In this document: one piece after another, positions 59,892 to 64,000 of the stretch
How the letters are laid out: each line of letters starts with the position of its first letter
How positions within the stretch are numbered: the stretch's first letter is position 1
Source: JBMONI01 sp049324575
GTDB lineage: Bacteria > Omnitrophota > Omnitrophia > Omnitrophales > Aquincolibacteriaceae
Direction: 5' to 3'
NCBI GenBank assembly: GCA_049324575.1
Contig: JBMONI010000015.1
Coordinates: 1-64,000, forward strand
Length of the DNA stretch: 64,000 nucleotides
Translations under genes and position numbers: made by a program
Notes under the pieces: generated by a model
What the model was told of the DNA's origin: nothing
Seen by the model: the letters and a program-made list of their open reading frames with translations, nothing else
Databases searched by the model: none

Positions 59892-62669
59892 GTGGACGCG
59901 ATCGTTCTCAAGGGTGTCCGCACCCATAATCTTAAGAATTTCGACCTCAAACTCGAGCATCGAAAGCTGTATGCCGTGACCGGGGTTTCCGGTTCCGGGA
60001 AATCCTCCCTGGCTTTTGATACGCTCTATGCGGAAGGCCAACGCCGCTATGTCGAATCGCTTTCGGCCTATGCGCGGCAGTTTCTCGAACGCATGGAAAG
60101 ACCCGAGGTGGAATCCGTTTCGGGGATCCTGCCCGCGATCGCAATCGAAGCCAAGAACGCGATCACGAATGCCCGTTCGACGGTCGGGACCCAGACCGAG
60201 ATCAACGATTATCTGCGTGTGCTTTTTTCAAGGATCGCGCGGGGGGTGTGTCCGTGCGGCGGAGAAGTCCGGCGTTTGACGCCGATCGCGGTAGCGGATC
60301 ATTTGATCGCAAAGCAGGCGGGGCGGGAGGCCCTGATCCTCTTTCGGGTTGCCTTGGCCGCCAAGGCGTCAGCTTATCTTCGTGAAGCGCTCCGCGAACT
60401 CGAACGACAGGGGTTCTCGGAGCTTTACACGGAAGGCCGTCTGGTGGGCACGGAAGAACTGCTGGGATCCCGGAAAAAACACGAGGATCTTTATCCCAAG
60501 GTGGACCGGCTTGTGCTCGAACCGGGGGCGCGAACGCGTCTCGTGGACTCCATCGAAACCGCTATGCGGTTCGGACGGGAGGAATTCCAGGTCGCTTTCG
60601 GGAAGACGCTTTTAGCGTTTGGCCCCGGCCTCCGGTGCTTGGATTGCGGAAAAACCTTCCGGGAACCTTCGCCGAATTTATTTTCTTTCAATAGCCCTTT
60701 GGGAGCTTGTCCTTCATGTCAAGGGTTCGGCCGGACGATCACGATCGACGGGGACCTCGTCGTGCCGGATACCGGGAAGTCGCTGCTGGAGGGGGCGATC
60801 GAGCCGTGGACCAAGCCGAGTGCGACCTGGGAGTATCAGCAAATGCTGAAATTTTGCCGGCGTCGGAAGATCCCGGTCCATCAACCCTGGAAAACCCTTG
60901 CGGCGAGACACCGGAAAGCGGTTCTGGAGGGGATCCAGGGAGATGATTACTTCAGCGTATCCGAATTTTTCCGCTATCTTGAGAAAAAAACCTACAAAAT
61001 GCATGTTCGAGTCTTTCTGAGCAGATACCGCGGCTATATTCCCTGCAAGGAGTGCGGTGGCAGCCGGCTCAAGTCGGAGGCGCTTTGTTTCCGGATCGGC
61101 GGGCGCTCGATCGCGGATCTCCAGGAGATGAGTATCGGGGAGCTTCAGGATTTTTTTAAAGCCTACTCGCTCAGCAGCGAAGAGCGGGCTTTAGTGGAAT
61201 CCGTTTATGCGGACCTCGCGCGGAGGATCCGCTTTTTGAACGATGTCGGACTCGGTTATCTGACCCTGGCGCGCACTTCGCGCACGCTTTCGGGAGGCGA
61301 AGTTCAGAGGATCCATCTGGCGGCTTCCCTTGGCTCGGCCCTGGTCGATACGCTCTATGTGCTCGATGAGCCGAGCATCGGACTTCATGAACGCGACAAC
61401 GGTCTTCTAATCGCTTTGTTGCGGGAACTCCGCGACCTCGGGAATACGGTGGTCGTGGTCGAACACGACCGGGCGATGATCGAAGCCGCGGAAGAGGTTC
61501 TGGACCTCGGGCCCGGGGGCGGCGAGCAGGGGGGGCAGCTCGTTTTTCAGGGAACGGTCGAAGGGCTTCGGGCCTGCGCCCGGTCGGTCACTGGGCAGTA
61601 TTTGAGCCGGGAAAAAGAGGTCGGTCGAACAGGCGGAAAACGGGCCGAAACGGCTGACTGGCTTGAGATCCTCGGGGCTTCGGAGCATAACCTCAAGAAT
61701 ATTTCCGTGAAGATTCCTTTGGGTCAGTTCGTCGTTATTACGGGGGTTTCGGGGTCCGGGAAAAGCACGCTCTTGTATGAGATCCTTTACCGTAATTATC
61801 TGCGCATGAAAGGGCAAGGGGTGCAGGATGTGGGCAAGGTTGGCGAGATCCGCGGGCTTGAGAAACTGGACGAGGTGATCCTGGTCGATCAAACACCGAT
61901 CGGAAGATCAGCGCGTTCGAATCCGGCGACTTATATTCAGGCCTATGATGAGATCCGTAAAGCGTTCGCGAGGACCCCGGATGCAAAACGGCTCGGTTTC
62001 GAGGCGCGGCATTTCTCGTTCAATGTGGACGGAGGACGCTGTGAATCCTGTAAAGGGGACGGCAGGATCAAAGTCGAAATGCATTTTTTGGCGGATATTT
62101 TCATTCCCTGTGAAGCTTGCCAGGGACGCCGGTTTAAGAAGGAGATCTTTGAGGTGCGTTACCAAGGGCGGACGATCGACGATGTTCTCCGGATGACCGT
62201 TGACGAAGCGCTTGGGCATTTTGCCGAGGAGCCGCGGGTTGCTGAAAAACTGGTTTTGCTTGAAAAGGCCGGCCTTGGCTATTTAAGGCTTGGCCAGCCG
62301 TCCCCCGATCTTTCGGGAGGCGAAGCTCAGCGGTTGAAACTTGCCGCTGAGATCGAAGAAAAACGCGGGAACCGGTGCCTTTATCTTTTTGACGAGCCGA
62401 CGACCGGCCTCCACTATGACGATATCCGGTATTTGATGCGTTCGTTCGAGACGCTTCTCGACCGGGGGCATTCTCTGGTGGTGATCGAACACAATATGGA
62501 AGTGATCCGCCTGGCGGATTACCTCATCGACCTGGGACCGGAGGGGGGCGCGGCGGGCGGCGAGGTGATCTATGAAGGACCGCTTCAAGGAATTGCGGAA
62601 AATAGCCGTTCCCATACAGGACGCTATTTGAAGGCGATCTTCCAGCGGGACGGCTTTCCGGGGGTTTGA
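59892..62669 (+). CDS. uvrA: Excinuclease ABC subunit A
   Basis: A 925-residue damage-recognition ATPase of nucleotide excision repair with two ABC modules. The first has GVSGSGKSSLAFDTLYAEGQRRY and LSGGEVQRIHLA; the second has GVSGSGKSTLLYEILYRN and LSGGEAQRLKLA. Zinc-binding cysteine pairs are seen in CLDCGKTF...CPSCQGFG, CKECGGSRLK and CESCKGDG...CEACQGRR. The GTG start at 59892 follows GGAGG. All key motifs are intact, so this is canonical UvrA rather than a degenerate paralogue. uvrB and uvrC are not nearby. Confidence 0.96.
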   Translation: MDAIVLKGVRTHNLKNFDLKLEHRKLYAVTGVSGSGKSSLAFDTLYAEGQRRYVESLSAYARQFLERMERPEVESVSGILPAIAIEAKNAITNARSTVGTQTEINDYLRVLFSRIARGVCPCGGEVRRLTPIAVADHLIAKQAGREALILFRVALAAKASAYLREALRELERQGFSELYTEGRLVGTEELLGSRKKHEDLYPKVDRLVLEPGARTRLVDSIETAMRFGREEFQVAFGKTLLAFGPGLRCLDCGKTFREPSPNLFSFNSPLGACPSCQGFGRTITIDGDLVVPDTGKSLLEGAIEPWTKPSATWEYQQMLKFCRRRKIPVHQPWKTLAARHRKAVLEGIQGDDYFSVSEFFRYLEKKTYKMHVRVFLSRYRGYIPCKECGGSRLKSEALCFRIGGRSIADLQEMSIGELQDFFKAYSLSSEERALVESVYADLARRIRFLNDVGLGYLTLARTSRTLSGGEVQRIHLAASLGSALVDTLYVLDEPSIGLHERDNGLLIALLRELRDLGNTVVVVEHDRAMIEAAEEVLDLGPGGGEQGGQLVFQGTVEGLRACARSVTGQYLSREKEVGRTGGKRAETADWLEILGASEHNLKNISVKIPLGQFVVITGVSGSGKSTLLYEILYRNYLRMKGQGVQDVGKVGEIRGLEKLDEVILVDQTPIGRSARSNPATYIQAYDEIRKAFARTPDAKRLGFEARHFSFNVDGGRCESCKGDGRIKVEMHFLADIFIPCEACQGRRFKKEIFEVRYQGRTIDDVLRMTVDEALGHFAEEPRVAEKLVLLEKAGLGYLRLGQPSPDLSGGEAQRLKLAAEIEEKRGNRCLYLFDEPTTGLHYDDIRYLMRSFETLLDRGHSLVVIEHNMEVIRLADYLIDLGPEGGAAGGEVIYEGPLQGIAENSRSHTGRYLKAIFQRDGFPGV

Positions 62670-62707
62670 ATGCGGCCGCCGGAAGGGGTATATTTTTCTA
62701 TAAGACA

Positions 62708-63292
62708 ATGAAAGAAAAAACATCAAACTTCAGGCTTGGGATCGTGGTCCTCGTGGCGGCCGGACTTCTCCAAATCGCTCCGATCCGGCGCGAGGAAGAT
62801 GCGATTCGAAAGACCCAGACGGATCCGATCGCTTATAAGAAAAAAATGGAAGAGATCAAAGATGGGGAGAAGGGCGCTCCGGCTCCGCCTATGGAATTCT
62901 ACGATAAACGCACCTTCCTGACCGAGCCTCCCGTCGAAAAAGAGAAAAAAGAGGAACCCTTGGACCGCCTGCCCCGTCCGGATGAACCTATTCCCGAAGA
63001 TTTCGGGAATTGGGAAGAGGACCTTTGGTGGCAAGAGGACGTGAATTGGGAAGCGGAAGATTGGCAGGCTCCGGCGGAGCAGGACGAAGCGCTTTGGGAC
63101 GGAGGCGAAAATTGGGGATCGTACGGAGCGGGGGAAGATTTGTCTTCGCAAGTGGAAGGAATGGAAGATGAGACCGGACCTGCCGCGGCCGAGGGGGAAC
63201 CCCTGGGGCCTGAGGAGATTTCGGAGGAGGCTTGGTGGGAAGCGGATAGCCCATCGGCCTCTAAGGCTGGAGCCGAAGAATTCACGTGGTGA
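62708..63292 (+). CDS. Membrane-anchored acidic, Trp-rich protein of unknown function
   Basis: A 194-residue protein from the ATG at 62708; a TTG at 62666 overlapping uvrA is less likely. Residues about 8-26 are a single hydrophobic segment. The middle is charged and proline-containing. Residues about 100-194 are extremely acidic with regularly spaced tryptophans (NWEEDLWW, NWEAEDWQ, ALWDGGENWG, EEAWWEAD) and end in W. No catalytic motif is visible and the tail is probably disordered. It lies between uvrA and an FtsH-like ATPase. Confidence 0.6.
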   Translation: MKEKTSNFRLGIVVLVAAGLLQIAPIRREEDAIRKTQTDPIAYKKKMEEIKDGEKGAPAPPMEFYDKRTFLTEPPVEKEKKEEPLDRLPRPDEPIPEDFGNWEEDLWWQEDVNWEAEDWQAPAEQDEALWDGGENWGSYGAGEDLSSQVEGMEDETGPAAAEGEPLGPEEISEEAWWEADSPSASKAGAEEFTW

Positions 63293-63323
63293 AAATAATC
63301 TATAAAACCTGAGCGCTTAAAGC

Positions 63324-63329
63324 TATAAT
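63324..63329 (+). promoter_or_regulatory. -10 element before the FtsH-like gene
   Basis: A perfect TATAAT lies 61 bases before the ATG at 63391, leaving a leader with an AAAGGAG ribosome site. No good -35 is found 16 to 18 bases upstream. Confidence 0.45.
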
Positions 63330-63390
63330 GTCCGGACTTTTGCCTGCCTCTGGGAACCCGGGCTGAGGCAATAAAGGAGCATCTCAAATC

Positions 63391-64000
63391 ATGAATTATT
63401 GGAAACGTTGGAAGCTGTTCTGGATGGACCATTGGGTCAAGATCACCATTACTCTGGCGGGGATCCTCATTATCGGGTTTTCGATCTGGGGCATGGCATC
63501 GCTCGAGAGCTATTACCGGAATATTACGCTGGCCCAGCTTCCGCTGCAGATCCTCATGGTCATCATCAATTCCGTGATCTTTGTCTACCTTTACATGATT
63601 GTCTTTCGCGGCGGGTTCGCAAAGCTCGACAAAAAGAACATCAAATCCCACGATGTGAACGTCAAATTCACGGATGTGATCGGGATCGACGAAGCCAAGG
63701 AAGAGTGCTGGGAAGTGGTCCAGCTTATCAAGGACCACGCCCGGCTCAAGAAGATCGGCGGGAAGATCCTGCGAGGAATCCTGATGCTCGGTCCTCCGGG
63801 CTGCGGAAAAACCTACCTTGCCAAGGCGATCGCCACGGAGGCGGCCATGCCGTTCCTCTCGATGGCGGCCAGTGAATTCAACGAGGTCTTTGTCGGCGTG
63901 GGATCCAGCCGCGTGCGTCAGCTGTTCAAAAAAGCCAAACGGTTGGCGTTCGGGTTCGGCGGATGCATCGTTTTTATCGACGAATTGGATGCGTTAGCGC
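63391..64000 (+). CDS. FtsH-like membrane AAA ATPase, N-terminal part (3' truncated by window edge)
   Basis: About 203 residues are visible before the window ends. Two hydrophobic segments (about 17-37 and 50-72) flank a short periplasmic loop, as in FtsH. The AAA domain then begins: FTDVIGIDEAKEE, Walker A GPPGCGKT, a pore-loop region around VFVGVGSSRVRQLF, and Walker B IVFIDELDALA. The usual linker glycine segment is replaced by a charged stretch (KLDKKNIKSHDVNVK). The zinc-protease HExxH domain, if any, lies beyond the edge, so it may be a true FtsH protease or a non-proteolytic relative. AAAGGAG lies 11 bases before the ATG. Confidence 0.8.
   Translation, partial: MNYWKRWKLFWMDHWVKITITLAGILIIGFSIWGMASLESYYRNITLAQLPLQILMVIINSVIFVYLYMIVFRGGFAKLDKKNIKSHDVNVKFTDVIGIDEAKEECWEVVQLIKDHARLKKIGGKILRGILMLGPPGCGKTYLAKAIATEAAMPFLSMAASEFNEVFVGVGSSRVRQLFKKAKRLAFGFGGCIVFIDELDALA

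Noticed and set aside
1..64000. CRISPR arrays, insertion sequences, prophage or defence islands
   Set aside because: No regularly spaced repeats, transposases, phage genes or recognised defence genes were found in the window.

Overview
The window looks like ordinary, densely packed chromosome from a Gram-negative bacterium of moderately high GC content. Almost every gene lies on the plus strand; only rpmB (L28) and rnc (RNase III) are on the minus strand. An outer membrane is implied by a TolC-like channel, an RND pump, an AsmA-like protein, lipoproteins and two large beta-barrel proteins. I see no insertion sequence, prophage, CRISPR array or integration signature. The mix (fused SecDF, PPi-type phosphofructokinase, free-standing glycogen-binding domain beside glycogen synthase, zinc-type L28, homospermidine synthase, yvcK-ptsH-ptsI without sugar-specific PTS genes) recalls deep-branching uncultured lineages such as Omnitrophota or other PVC-related phyla. 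That placement is inference and was not tested by phylogeny.

Layout. 1-4126: end of a YvcK/CofD-family gene, HPr, enzyme I, a phosphoglucose/phosphomannose isomerase and a sugar-phosphate nucleotidyltransferase. 4148-7828: metK, ahcY and an orphan sensor histidine kinase. 7987-16973: a sulfate-uptake operon (sbp, cysT, cysW and a cysA fused to an APS-kinase domain) running directly into a TolC-like gene and an RND pump gene. 17011-20551: a SemiSWEET-like transporter overlapping a PPi-type phosphofructokinase, a peptidoglycan-binding lipoprotein, a SpoIID-like protein and tRNA-Arg(CCG). 20596-28323: an unknown membrane protein, a LOG-like protein, queA, tgt, yajC, secDF and recJ. 28320-31248: rpmB, a CBM48 protein, glgA and thiG. 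31297-38579: leuB, asd, truA, rplM, rpsI, a tiny lipoprotein, an AsmA-like protein and rnc. 38654-53257: an amino-acid and polyamine supercluster, argCJBDFGH-lysA, then homospermidine synthase and ornithine decarboxylase, then dapF-dapA-dapB. 53329-59779: two outer-membrane barrel proteins. 59892-64000: uvrA, a membrane-anchored acidic Trp-rich protein and the first part of an FtsH-like AAA ATPase, cut by the window end.

How the genes fit together. The arg genes make ornithine and arginine; ODC and homospermidine synthase can draw ornithine into putrescine and homospermidine; asd and dapFAB with lysA feed diaminopimelate and lysine. metK and ahcY cover SAM synthesis and recycling, and SAM also supplies QueA. 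HPr and EI without enzymes II suggest a regulatory PTS near carbon-metabolism genes. The sulfate operon joins import to the second activation step in one polypeptide, the most unusual coding arrangement here.

No gap longer than about 165 bases lacks a gene. Several genes have a -10-like hexamer 7 to 9 bases before the start codon and no Shine-Dalgarno sequence, suggesting leaderless transcripts. The most promising novelties are the CysA-APS kinase fusion, the adaptor-less TolC/RND pair in the sulfate operon, the barrel pair, and the leaderless set.
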